Positions 45,247-57,552 of a stretch of 64,000 bases of DNA are shown piece after piece. Each line of letters opens with the position of its first letter. Position 1 is the stretch's first letter. Origin of the DNA: Sphagnum magellanicum (Eukaryota > Streptophyta > Sphagnopsida > Sphagnales > Sphagnaceae). The notes beneath the pieces were generated by a model. The model ran no database searches and was not told the DNA's origin. It worked only from the letters and a program-made list of their open reading frames with translations. The stretch covers positions 24,216,949 to 24,280,948 of the forward strand of contig CM038912.1 in NCBI GenBank assembly GCA_021904315.1. Reading direction: 5' to 3'. The position numbers and the translations under genes were made by a program.

Positions 45247-47897
45247 ATGGGTTCAACTTCCCCCGCCACAACAACAAAGCAGCGAGCGAATACGTATCTC
45301 CTGGAGCCAACAACATCGGATGACGAGACTCAGGTCATGGCAGCAACTTCAGTAGTCACAACAAAGCAGCAGCCGATTTTTGATCTCGTGGAGGCAATGA
45401 AATCGGATGAAGAGGCGAAGGCTGCTCCAGGAACTTCGGAAGCCACAACCAACCACCAGGCGAATTTGGATCTCATGGAGGCAGCGAAATCGGATGGCGA
45501 GGCGCAGGCCATTACAACAACATCGGTAGCCACAACAAACGAGCAGGCGAATTTGGATCTCCTAGAGGCAGCGAAATCGGATGACGAGGCGGAGGCTGTT
45601 GCAGCGCTAACTCAGTCGGGCGTGGATGTGAACTGCCGTGCAGATGCGAACTTCGAATTCACGCCACTGATCAGGGCTATTCAATCAGACAGCGTGAAGG
45701 TTACCCGGGTCTTGTTAGCGGATCCCAGAGTCGAGGTGAATGCAGCTCATACCTTGGGTCTAACTGCTTTGCATCGAAGTCGGAACGAACTTCTAACAGC
45801 AATAATCGACTCCCAAAGGACGGATATAAATTGGAACGCCGTTAACGAGATTGGTCGAACACCACCTCTTAACTTGACAAGGCTGACTTGTCGAGAAACT
45901 ATGAAGAAGCTGAGCGAAATCAAATCAGTGAACTTCCTCGCAACCTCCACTGATCACTTCACGGCATTGCATGAACACGCAGAACAAGAATCACCTTTTC
46001 CAACTTCGTTGGAAAAAAAATCTGAAGAGACTAGGTGCAAATTTGTCGATGGACTGTTCAAATTGCTTGAGGCGAGAGGCCATAACTTGGTCACGTTTGT
46101 GAATGCCACAGATATTCTAAACCGATCTGCGCTGCACTACTTAGCAGAAGAAGGATCCGTAAAAATGCTGAAGCTCTTGTTGGAAAAGTGCCCTACACGT
46201 ATGAGTGTCACTGGTGTTGATTATCATGGTTTTACACCACTTCATTTGGCTGTTCGAAGGAGACACACAGGCGTGGTAGAATTGCTTCTTACCGTGCCGA
46301 GCATGGATGCGAATGTTGCCGCTACTGTAAATGCGTCGACTCCAAGTGGACTCAAGCCATGGGAATCCCATCATTTCGATCTGTGTAGGCCAAATTTGTT
46401 TTTAAAAGCACCCAAGGAGCTACCCCCTGCAGGCAACCTCACACCTCTACATTTAGCTGCCATGGATGGGCACACGGAAATAGTGGATCTACTTCTGAAG
46501 TGGCCAGGGATCCATGTTGCTCCCTTCGACACGAAAGGACTTTCACCATTTCACTGTTCTATACAGAATGGTCACTCGGGGTGGTGAAGCTGTTCCTAGA
46601 GAAATTTGAGAATGTACGAGAGCCGTTCCCGTTCTGCGACGAATGGCTTGCACCACTTCACCATTCTATACAGAAAGGTCACTTGGAGGTGGTGAAGCTG
46701 TTGGTAGAGGAAGCGAAGCCGTTCCAGCTCGACAACCACAAGCAGCAAATGAGTATGTTTGAGAACTTACTCAGTGTGGCCACAGAGCATAATAAGAAGG
46801 AAATAGCAGTTGAGCTCTTGGATACATTAGGCTCCAAAGCAGAACCATTTGCTCAAACTAGCACCCAAAGCTCCAACCATCAGAGCAGGTTATTCGCCAT
46901 AGCTGCAAGGGAGAATTACTTCAAAATCATCCGATATGTTTTGAGTTTGTATCCAAAGGTGGATGCAAATGCTGCAATTCAATTGGTTGCTCACCCAGAC
47001 CTGGTTGCCTCACCTCTTCATTTTGCTGCTCTGGGAGGCCATGTGGAAGCTGTAAAAGAACTTTTGACTCATCCCAACCTGGATGTCAACACCAAGGACA
47101 ACAAGAAGAGGACGCCATTGTTGTGTGCTATTAGAGAAGACAAATTGGGAGTCGTGAAAACCTTGTGTTTTCATGATCCAGCAAAACGCCTAAGGGTCAC
47201 CGAAGAATATTCAGATGGCCGAACTCCCATCCAAATTGCTACAGAGGCCAACATGAAAGAGATTTAGAAGGTGTTGCTAGAGCGACATGAGGTGAAACAT
47301 TTTGTTGACAGATTATACAGGGATAGGCAAGTGTTTGTGGATGCTGCAAATGCTCTTCTGGTTGGTGCAGCATTGATTGCAACTGTCACTTTTGCAGGTT
47401 GGTTAACACCCCCTCTAGGCTACATTCCAGACTACGAGTTCTCACAACCCTTTCCTGCCCCACTTCAGACACCAGAATCATATGCTGCAGTGAAGAACCA
47501 CGCAACTGTCAAGGCATTTTGGGTGTTCAACAGCCTCCCTTTCTTTTTAGCCATTGCAACAGTCTTGGCCAGTGCAGAGGCAGCCTTGCCAAGCCTCCGA
47601 CACAAGTTCATTGGAAGACAAGTCAAATCAGTAGAGAGAGCCCTCATACAAGCTACCATTCTTTTAGTGATCTTGGTGGTTTGTGTGCTTGGTGCTTTTG
47701 CAAGTGCTGGCTTTGCAGTGCTTCCTCCTCTCCTAAAATACGATACTAGTATGATCATCACAGTTTGTTTAGGTGCAACAATTTGCATGCACACTCTTGC
47801 AAAAATCATATGGAAACTGTCAGGCCCAATTCGCATGCGACTCCTAAAGACTTCAACAACAATGACAGCTGGTGGTCATGCAACTGGTTTACCATGA
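45247..47897 (+). pseudogene. Ankyrin-PGG gene copy B, broken by a frameshift and a nonsense codon
   Basis: The layout matches gene A: four 29-residue N-terminal repeats, ankyrin repeats and a four-helix PGG-type domain ending at the same stop. The reading frame is lost near 46577, where copies A and C have GGGGGTGG and B has one G fewer. The shifted frame runs on to a TAG at 47265-47267, where A has GAG. After it the frame is open to 47897. The start is set at 45247 by alignment with A. The two lesions are the only breaks I see, which suggests recent loss. A truncated protein of about 446 residues without membrane helices could still be made from the first frame. The first half of the ankyrin region is strongly diverged from A, while the start of the membrane domain is almost identical. 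Confidence 0.88.
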
Positions 47898-49249
47898 ATT
47901 TATTGGACAGCATGCTTATTCAATAGAAGTTGAAGGTCTCTTATGATTAGGCTTGAATCTTGTAGGTAAGGCCAGTTTGTGGTTAGTCTCACCTGCCACA
48001 TTGCTCAGGCTTTTTATGTGATGGCCTAATACAGCTCTTGGAACCATTTTACTTTCTTCAGCAATATACATCTATAATTGTCTTGCATTCACTGTTATTT
48101 TGGGAGGTTTATTTTTGTTGCAAGTGCTCCTACTTGGCTTTATTCATCAATATTTTTTTATCATGTTGTGGGAAGTTCGAGGATCAACACAATACCTCCA
48201 ATGTATGTGTTGTGGAAACTGGAGATTGTTTGGAGAAACAGAGATGCCAATCCTCTGTGTTCCGATTGAGAATGTCTCTAAAATCAGTCTTGCAATAAGT
48301 TTGTGCGCTTGGTGTACTGATTCTCCATAGCCATACACTCCAGGCCAGAATATGATTCAAACTCTAGGAAAAATTTGAGGCAATGTGGGACTCTCAGAAT
48401 TGATATGGCACAAACCCTTGTTTGCTGTGGACATTCCACCTGTGTCATTCAACATCATTATTCTACATTCTGGTGACTCTATTCTTGTCAGAGTCCTCAC
48501 TGGCCTTCGCCTTTCATGACTTCATTGGAATGCATGCAAATGATAGAAAATTCAAGAAAGGAGTAAAATTCACAAGAAAGCCCTGCAGAAGGGCATTCAG
48601 AAATGTTTGTGTTCTCATATGGACCTAACATTCTAAATTATTGAATCAATATTCCTCGACTCCATGTGGTGCATCTCTGAGCACTACAAGTACGGCTCAA
48701 GCCCAAAGAATGAAATACGGTACATGTAGAATTTCCTTATGTCCAGTTAAGTAGAGCTCCTACACAAGTGGTAAGCCCCTGGTTACTCTCTCACCTTTTG
48801 ACACTGATATGGTAAATGAAGCTGCTTGATAAAGGGGGAAAATATGAGTGTTGCAGACACTGGAGTTCAGAAAGTCAGAAAAACTTCCAGAGTCCTTCAC
48901 CAGTGAGCAACCTGGGGAGCCTGAACCCAAGATGCCCAAGAAATCCCATAGCAATGGCGGCTGCACAGTAGATCCACAAATATGGTTGAAGGCGCCACGC
49001 AAAACTGAGTCAGAAGGCCTGAAAGGATCCCAATCTCTGTTGAGAAACCAATCCACTGGAGAACATTGTGGTACAGAAATCTCATGATGAATTATATATA
49101 CTCATTTCTTCGCTAGAGCTGCAAAAGGCTACATGCTTGACTGCATGTAGTTCTTTCCCTTGGCTTGAGGTTCTTTGGGTTATGTGCAGCAATGAGTTTC
49201 AGATTGTGTTGTTATGCACAAACCACACTTTAGTAAAACCCATCCTCTA
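47898..49249. repeat. 3' flank of copy B
   Basis: This is the counterpart of 35941-37298 with only scattered differences. It contains no supported gene. Confidence 0.75.
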
Positions 49250-52200
49250 TTTTGCTTAAGGAGGGGAGTATTGTGAGGCTAACAAGTATGCAGGAAGGTG
49301 CAAGCAAATTGACACCAAAGGATGAGGAAACAGGAAGAGTGAGTTTCTAGAACTCAGTAACCTGAAGGGTTCTATCAGGTACCTAATGACCACTGTGGCC
49401 ACTGGAATGTCGGGGGGTAGGACTACTAAATGTAAAAGGGTTCTGCATCGCAATAAGGCTGTAATAAAATTATGCAAAGATAAAATTATCAAGAAACCCT
49501 CGTAAGGGAGAAATCATTTGCTAAAAAAGAAACCTTGTATGCACAGAGTCTCATGTTAGCTTCGTTTTTGTTACAAAGTGATGCAGTAGACTTCAAAGGT
49601 GCTGAGTAACTTTTCTAATAAAACCAGTGTTCTAATCATAATAACATTCATGTTTCCTTCCTGTGCTCAGAAGACATCAATTTTGGAGCACGGTCAATGG
49701 TGGTGTGTTGATGGTGTGTTGATTATTCCTAGTTCCAGAATACACATGTGATTTGGCAATGATATCCTATTACAATCCAAGAATTCGACATACTTACATG
49801 GGAACAAAGCATCTCGATGCAACAGTTTGATGGACATTGTTACCTCCCTTCGATTTTTCTATTCGAAAAGTTGTTCGCGACTTTTTTTTCTGTCAATGAT
49901 TCGTGAAGATGGTGGCTATGAGCAAGGCTACAACACTGTCTGAATTAAGCTAACACCTTTGCACTGCCAATAGAAGAACCAATTGCCCTAAGATTTTCTC
50001 CCAACACCTGACCTGGTTAAGTCCAAATGCAAGGATATGGCACATCCAGATTATAATTACACCAGCAGATTTTTGTTAAACTGCTAGTGTAACTTCACAA
50101 GAGCAGAAAGGACTTTGGAGAAACACATCATTGCAAGTGACAAAAATGTACTACCTGGAATAGTCAAGCCCCTACCCATTCTGTTGGGTAAGGTGACAGC
50201 TGAGCCAGGTGATGAAGATTATGTCATATAATGAGGTCAAGAAAATGACATAATCTTCTGCCGCCCCGGACCTTAATGTTGCTTAGAATCCACCTTGTGG
50301 ATCAATGGTGTCAGTGAGGTTCTATGTGTGGAGAAACTAGAGCAGAGTGTGTTGTTGGGCTATTTAGGACCCTCTGGAGAAATGGTCACAACTTCCAACA
50401 GAGTACAACCCCATTTTGAAGGACTGACAATGGGACCCTGCATGGCTGCTGCTTCAGGAGCTTCCGAAGGTCAAGTGCCCCAAGACAAGGCCAAATAAGG
50501 AGAAGAATTCTAGATCCTTGAAAATTCAGAAACAATGATCACAGATTTGAGCAGGCACAAGCTGAGTTCATTCTGAGAATGGGCTTCCAAGTTTTGCTGT
50601 AAGGTTTGATTTTCAGGTGCGGATTGGCAGTGTTGACAGTGATGAGAAAAGAAGATTGTTGATAATGATGATGATGATACAAATGGACCAGGATTCACAC
50701 CCCAATTGCTGGTCTTGCTCAGAAACATTTGCTATATTTCCAATTTTGCCAAAGAAGGTCAAGAAGTACTTCCAGCTTAAAATTTGTTGGCTTGCAATTT
50801 GAGCAGCTTCAAAAACTGGGTTCAAATTGCTCCATTGAAAAGGGGGCACTCATTCTGCTGAAGGGATGTGAACAAGAAAACCAAGTCCAATGGTAATGGG
50901 TACCACGCAACTTCTGGTTTTAAGGTATTCTATTGCTAGAATCCTCAACAATCCAGTGTAACAACTCAAGAACTGCACCAAATTGGAGGATTAGAAATGT
51001 AAACTCAAACTCCTTGATTAACATAGAGAAAGTTCCATGTGGGTAGTGTGGCCTTTGTGTGGGTGGGAGCCCAAGTGCAGAGAATGCTCACTAGGTGATG
51101 CAAGAAGAGCAATGACATTTATGTACCTGATGCCACCATCTTCAGAGTTTCAAGGACTTTCTATTCCAACAACCGCTCAATTTCCTTTCAATCAGAAACT
51201 CACTGAACCCAACAACATATTATTCTAAAGCCTGCATTTGAATGACTTAGAATGATTGTTTTTTTTGCATCTCTATATGTCGCTTGTGCAGCAGCTGCCA
51301 TAGTACTGAGGTTGGTCAGTCTATAAACACAAATTTTCACATCCAATTTCTCCAACCCTTTTTCTTCATTTTTTTCAGATCATTGATTCATTTGCATGGA
51401 TGCCAAGAATTTGGCTAGAGTTATTGAAAATGAGCAAATATGTCATCAATGATCATCCCACTCATATGTGAAGCATTCCACCATTTAGATGAGACTTTCT
51501 AGCGTTAACACTAGCAACGCAATGTGATGATGGCTCATAAGGCTTTTATAGGCCTTTCATTTTGATATTCGTTTTTTGATAGATAAAATGCAATTGAAAT
51601 GTAAGGATCAAGCCCCTCTTTCCCATATTTGGCCCTAGAAACGAGTTCAGGTTTCTAGGTCAGAGGAGGGTCTTTGAAGCACTACTGGGAGGTCAACTTG
51701 GGTCAAAACGTTTTGTGATCCTCCTTTCAATTGCTTTGATTTTCTCTCTCATGTAAATAACAAAGCATAGTGAATTTTTTTTTAAATGAAGAGAATAGTT
51801 TTATTGATTGGGATTTGTTTTGGGTGGGGTAGTCGAGTTGAATGCACACCCTCCTAGCACAAAAGAAGAAAAGAAACGAAAAGTCACCAAGTGCAAAAAT
51901 AGTTACAAGACCCTACCCTCACAAGGTAAGTGACAACACCATATAATGCAAGTAGCTTGCCACTCACTTCTAAATCCTAGCCCACGTCCCTTAGTTAAAT
52001 TAAATTACATCTTCTTTTGGAAGACCTCATGTAGTAGACAAAGTAACATTTAAGTACTAAGTAAATTCATGACTTGTCTTATTTTCAAAGTTTTGAACAT
52101 TCTTAAGGTCTAGGTGACCATGAATGAAATGCCATATGATTTGCTTGAGCAGATATAGTCAGTTTGAAATTAGGCAGATTTGCAATGGCCCCATACCACT

Positions 52201-52592
52201 AATGAAGAAGGCAGTGAATTTTGTTTGCTATGTAATTTGTTGGCCGGTATATACATAGTATAGGTCATGGTGTTAAGGACCATATCACACGGGTATCTAA
52301 GTCTAAAGGAATTGGGGTCCATATTTGGATTAGGTGGGTATGAAAAAGTTGACATGCACTACCATTTATCATATGAACCTATAACAGAATGTGGTATACT
52401 ACATTCTACTAGTGGCCCTTAGTTGCTATGTGGCTGGTATGGGTTGGATGTGACAATGTATCTTAGGATTTTGTATGGTGGGTATTGCTAGAGGGTTGAG
52501 TTACGTGAAGATGGGTTAGAAGAGGCTGGTTACTTTGATCTAGTATAGTTTTAGATTGCATTTAGTAATGTTTATTTCTTTTGTTGGAAATG
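49250..52592. repeat. Copy D3 of the 3.3-kb downstream block
   Basis: The block is collinear with 731-4056 and 37299-40640, and the most diverged of the three by eye, with several small indels (for example an extra C near 50410 and a tandem GATGGTGTGTT near 49700). The extra C opens a 67-codon frame (50295-50498), but the frame is closed in D1 and D2 and has no recognised motif. Confidence 0.85.
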
Positions 52593-54566
52593 ATTACATT
52601 TGAAGATAGAATTTGCTTTTCACATAATCAAAAAGTTGACATTTAATATATTTCAATATTAGTCTCTCAATATCTATCTACATATCATTATCTAACTAAT
52701 TACAAATTTCGTTTTACTCATATTCTAATGTATATAAAGTTGAGTATTTGCCCAACACTCGTTGGAACTTGAGAGAGATGGGAGGGTGAATACTTTGTTA
52801 CATTTCTTTCTTCGAACACTCTTTTCCCCAGTCTGGAAAAGGAAAATATTGCAACAAATCTTGTAGACAGATAAAATGAACCAGCAAATTTCTACAGAAG
52901 TGAACAAGCTTGGCTTAGTTCCAAAATAAACATCTGGAAGCAAGCCCCCACAAAAACTTTTATAAAAAAAAAGGTAGTGCTAAGTTTAACTTCAAAACTT
53001 GATAACCTTGTTGCAGCTAAAATGGCCCGGGGTCCATAATCATTGGCATTGACATTTTTGTGATTATTTGCAGGAGTTGCCATGCCCATCAGCATCACTT
53101 CATCTTGTTGATGCTACAAGAAGGTTGTCATATTTATTTATATCCTCACTCAAAGGTGATGATCACAACCAATGTTTTTAATGAAGTTTGATCCTTGGAT
53201 CCCAAGGATGAAGGTTCAATTCCTTTATCATCAAGCTACACTGAGCTACGTCACTTGTTTAAGGGGTGATGAAGGTTGGGGAAGGGGGCAAAATCCAGGA
53301 AGGAAGGTGTTTTTCATGTTCACTAGTGCAATTTGATTTGATTTCTTTTCTTTTCCTTCAACTTATCATTCAATATATCCGAACTATCTTAAATAGTGTC
53401 CTAGGGTAGGCAAAAAGTTGTCTCTAGTTGTGTGGTGTAATTATGTTTAGTTTTTTGCCTCCAACTTTCCCTCTTTGTTTGCAGTTCTGAAAAGTTGCAA
53501 TAACTTAAGGCATTTGTGATTCCCACAATCCTATCTTCTGCACAAGACAAAAGGCACATCATCTACACAACAGTTTTGCCAGAGGTAAATTAACAAATTC
53601 AAGGTTTCAAGTTTCAAGATGTAAATTATATTTAGGGGGGTCCCCCTAAATATACCTAATCAAATGCCAAATTCATGCGAAGTCTAGTAAGATGTAATCC
53701 AGTCTCGCACTGCATAGTAGTTTAAAATTTCAACTTTGCGAACATAATTATGGAATGCAATATTAGGAGATGTCGAAGACCATTTTCACAATGTGGAGAC
53801 TAGTTTTTGAGTCTAAAGGAAAAAATAACAAAAGAAGAAGATGATCAAAGAGAAAGAAAAGAAAAAAAAATCAAGAAAAAAAAAAATGGAGAAATATGTT
53901 TGTGAGGGCTGGAAAAAAAAGATGGCATTGACAAAGTGGGAACTTTTTTAAACAACAAAACTTCATCCAACAAATGGAACTTAGAATAGATTCCATCAAA
54001 CTGGTGCATTGGTATGATGAAACTCATCACATCAACACCAATGCACCAATGCACCAAAAAGTAAAGAGGTTTTACAAAAGGTAAAAGTTTTGCTATGGAG
54101 AAATAAAAGTTTTGTCAAGAGGTAGAAAAAAATAGAGGTTTAGCTTTAAAACAAAAAGGTTTTATGGAAAGGTACACATGTTTAGTTATTTAAAAAATAT
54201 AGGTTTTGTCAAGAATCAAAGATTTAGCCGAGAAGAGATAAAAGCTTGTGTTTAAAGGATAAAAGTTTAGCCAATAAAAAAATAGAGAATAAATAGGTAG
54301 GTGGGAGGGGGGTCAGTTGTTAGTTGGTAGGTAGGGCCAAGATGTAGGTTAGTAGGGTAGTTAGGTCAATAAGATAATTAGGTCAATAGGGTAACTAGGT
54401 CGGAACATCCTATGAGAGTCAAGGTTGAAAAAAAAACAGCCCCAAAAAAATTCATTGGTCAAAACTCATAAAAAGTTAACTAATAGAAATTGGATGAAAA
54501 AATGTAGCCCATCTCATGGATAGAACGGATAATTGGTGCATTGGTAGGTGTTGGTTCACTTTGGGC
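52593..54566. repeat. Second copy of spacer block U2
   Basis: This block matches 40641-42820 in order and orientation, with deletions. It includes a shortened minisatellite (54060-54280) and ends in GGTGTTGGTTCACTTTGGGC, where the terminal-inverted-repeat element is attached directly. No gene was recognised. Confidence 0.75.
54060..54280. repeat. Short AAAAGTTTAGCC-type minisatellite
   Basis: Around eight degenerate units of the family seen at 31490, 42120 and 59850. Confidence 0.7.
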
Positions 54567-54572
54567 TATACA

Positions 54573-56903
54573 CACTACCCCAAACTGAAACAAAGTTGAA
54601 ACAATCTTTTACAATATGACCTAGAAGCAGTCAACTCTATATATTTAAAGAGGCCCACAAATTTATACTTATCAACTATGTGACAACATTGCAAAGGGAG
54701 GTAGATGTGAATGAAATAATGATTGCATGGGGGTGTGTGCAAATGATTAGGCCTAAGGAATAGGGGCACTTCCTTGGCAAGGGTGCATAGTTCTCCAAGG
54801 GAGACATAATTTCCCCCTGAGGAAGGAGGATTCTTAGAGTGTTGAAAAAGTTGGGAAGTCTTTAGGGGAGATTGGTTGCCCCAAGGAAAAGATAGTTCCC
54901 CCAGGGAGGCAGGTTGCTTTGGGGAGAGGCAGATTGCCCTAAGAAAATACTCACCCTCAGGGAGATGATGTGTTGGTGGATTGTTTTTGAGATAACTTTA
55001 TGTGTTTTCATTGAGAACAACGTCTTCCCCTGAAAGGGGAATGTTTTGTTTCCTTAAGGAGGTATCTGAATGTGAATGTTATTATTAGTGGAGGTAGGCC
55101 TGAGGGCTCAAAACGCAATCTAAATTTTCAGAGTGCCACGTGGCATCATTTAAAACACTTTTAAAGGAAAGCTGAAGGTGACCAACCAGTCATCAGTGTA
55201 GGTGCCGCAAGTTGGCCAGGGTGAACCAGCACCCATGTTGGTACCTTGACCTTTTCGAGTGAGGCCTTTTAGTGGCCATCTTAAGCCCAAAAATGTTAAA
55301 TCCGAACTCGGACACCCTGATTTAGTCTTAGAATGGGATATTTGTAATGTTTAGAAATAATTTAAATGGACTAGCTTGGGTTCACCCAAAGGCTCTCAAG
55401 TCACTGTGCCCTTGTTGGCTGATGGAATATCATTGAAACTACTTAATAGCAAGATGGGAATTTAAAAAAGTTTGTCGGAGTCCACAATTTTTTTATAAAA
55501 ACAATCAAGGCATTGAGGCTAGTGCTGCCTTGTTATTGGGGAATTTTTTTTAAATAAATATGTTGGGTACTAATAAAGGGCACAATGACAGGCTATTGCA
55601 ACCTACATGCCGGTTCTCACTAGCAGCAATATTTATTTTGGGGGAAAAAAAAAGGTGAGCTAGAGTTGCACAAGAAGTCCAAGACCATATAATTCACAGG
55701 GCTCTTGTGAAAATCCCCTCCGATCTCATTTGTATCATTAAATCCATCATAGACATGTCTGTGGACATCAGTTGCAGAAAGCGTCCAGGTGCTGAAGAAG
55801 ACTTATGTATGCCAGTGATTTTGCAGCTGCTGCTGGCTTGTTTATCCCCCCCCCCATGTAGTAGGCTAAGTAGTATTCAGTTTTCTGGGCAGCTTGGTCT
55901 ACAACTTTAGAGAACAACAGTCTGGTAAGATCCTGTAAATGGTCCAACTGTTCCAAATTAGTACTGTTCTTTTTTCCAAGTCTCATACTGTGACTAGCAA
56001 TCATTCACTGTGTTTGTAGTTGCTGGAAACAACAGGTTATGTGAAATTTTCGAAGTCCTCACCTCTTCTTAATAGGTAATGAAAAGGTAATATTGCAGAG
56101 GAAGAGTGTAATATCATCATCCGCTCTGTCTGTGTCGACTCTCTCTAGTGACCCAAGCTGACAACGTTTAGGTTAGTGCTGCAGGAGCAGTATTACTCTA
56201 CTTGAGAGAGAGACGAACGTAGTCAATAAAAGACAGCGATAGGCCTACCTCCACTCCAGGTCCCAGAAGGGACCAACTAGTTAATGTGTTGGGAGCTGAG
56301 AAGTGGCATGCGTAATGTTGGGCAAACAAAAAAAAAAGGCTTGGAAATTTAGTAGGGCAACCTTGGGATCTTCCCAAGGAGAGCAAGTTGAGGGAAGTGA
56401 TGGGTGATGTTTAATCAAACCGGGGCAACCTAGTTTAGTTAACCAAGGAGGGTTTATTAAGCGAAAGCGAGACCATGGGCCTCTAGGTCAAGTCATCAAA
56501 GTCAGCTTGAGTGAACCAACCCCCATGATTACATTAGTCCTATTTTGGATGGAGGGCAATTCATCCACCGACTTTGGGTTGGCCAACCACTTGCAACAAG
56601 TTCATTTTGGGTGGGTTTTTAAAAAAACCCCTTTTTGACCCTTTTTTTTCAAACTTATTTTACAAACCTACCAACCCCATTTTGAGGCCTACAACCTTTC
56701 TTCCTCTTTGCTTTGCATTTTTGGTGGGCCTAACACTCTAGTGTCAAGTGTTTCTAGGAGCAATGCACATAGCTCCATTTCCAGTGCCATCATTTGTTCT
56801 AATGTGAGCTCAATTGTGCCATGTCATCATTTGTTCTAACATGAGCTCGATCATGCCATTGCCATCACTTATGTTGCCAGGTATATTCTACACTTTACCC
56901 CCT
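54573..56903. mobile_element. Second, interrupted and truncated copy of the 1.24-kb TIR element
   Basis: Positions 54573-55080 match 43092-43593, and 56284-56903 match about 43605-44215. The middle (55081-56283) is a later insertion. The right terminal repeat is missing, because the sequence departs at a poly-T run after CTTTACCC near 56903. The element is therefore immobile, and the right flank of its insertion site is lost. Confidence 0.75.
55087..56255. mobile_element. Element nested in the TIR element, 15-bp perfect inverted ends
   Basis: AGTGGAGGTAGGCCT at 55087-55101 is exactly inverted at 56241-56255. The whole insert relative to the empty copy at 43592 spans about 55081-56283. TTA lies at both outer edges, but the outer 25 bp on the right are not part of the inverted repeat, so the exact ends and target duplication are uncertain. 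The interior has TGCCACGTGGCA (55134-55145), a palindromic G-box-like site; GGCCAGGGTGAACCAGCACC (55214-55233), the inverse of the motif near the ankyrin genes; and a C10 run. No recognised protein is encoded. Confidence 0.65.
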
Positions 56904-57129
56904 TTTGTTTTTTTTTTTTTTTTTTTTATAGTTTGTGTTGTGCTGCAGAAAACAATGACAAGCAATTGCTCATCATTGTCTTCTTCTTCATGTTGCCCTA
57001 GTACAAAAGACAACAATGAGTAGTTGCATTGCTTGTCATCATCTTCTTTGTGTTGTTAAAAAAGTTTTGATATGCAATACCCTCATCATGTTTACATTAA
57101 ACTTACTGGATTGTTTTGCTAGATTTTTT
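56904..57129. other. Junction after the truncated element, poly-T run
   Basis: A run of about 20 T residues near 56911-56930 marks the break point of the truncated element. The following bases up to the zinc-finger remnant are not recognised. Confidence 0.4.
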
Positions 57130-57552
57130 TGTAAATGTCAATTCCAAACCCAGATCCTACAACTCAAAAGGTTCATCCTCCAATGCAAAATGAACATGGA
57201 GATGCAATGGAAGAGAATGAATGGGTTCATGAAAGTTCAAGAGGGTGTTGCAAGATTAATGTGTGCATTAGTTCTTAAGTTGCCAAGTGGTTGCTTCGTA
57301 GACACTTGGACCAAACACATGGCCTCCAAATGCAATTAGGTATATCTTGGCACCCATCTATTCATCTTGGGTGTCTTAGGTGACAAGACCACACTTCTAT
57401 AAATGTTTTTATTTTGAATAACCTACATGCAAGGCAAAGATGGAATGAGAGGAAAGCCTTTGAACGAATAAAAACAAAAGCAAAATCTAAATGGGATGAA
57501 CTTCAAACCCAAGTGCAACAAATGCCAAAGGTACATCAGCCCTTATTGGTAT
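57130..57552 (+). pseudogene. Degenerate C2H2-type zinc-finger protein fragment
   Basis: A single frame with two internal stops reads GDAMEENEWVHESSRGCCKI, a few residues with another Cys, a TAA, then VAKWLLRRHLDQTHGLQMQL, a TGA after GCLR, and finally LHARQRWNERKAFERIKTKA, KWDELQTQVQQM and a last stop. The spaced Cys pair followed by H-x4-H suggests one zinc finger, and the basic NxHARQRxNE(R/K)KA segment is like a repetitive protein family that I recall from mosses, though I cannot verify it here. The absence of frameshifts over 420 bp with only point stops indicates decay by substitution. It is not part of the duplicated blocks and has no copy elsewhere in the window. Confidence 0.5.

Noticed and set aside
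50295..50498. 67-codon frame with plausible amino-acid composition
   Set aside because: It is open only because of an extra C in D3. D1 and D2 close it. It may be a very old exon remnant but cannot be supported.
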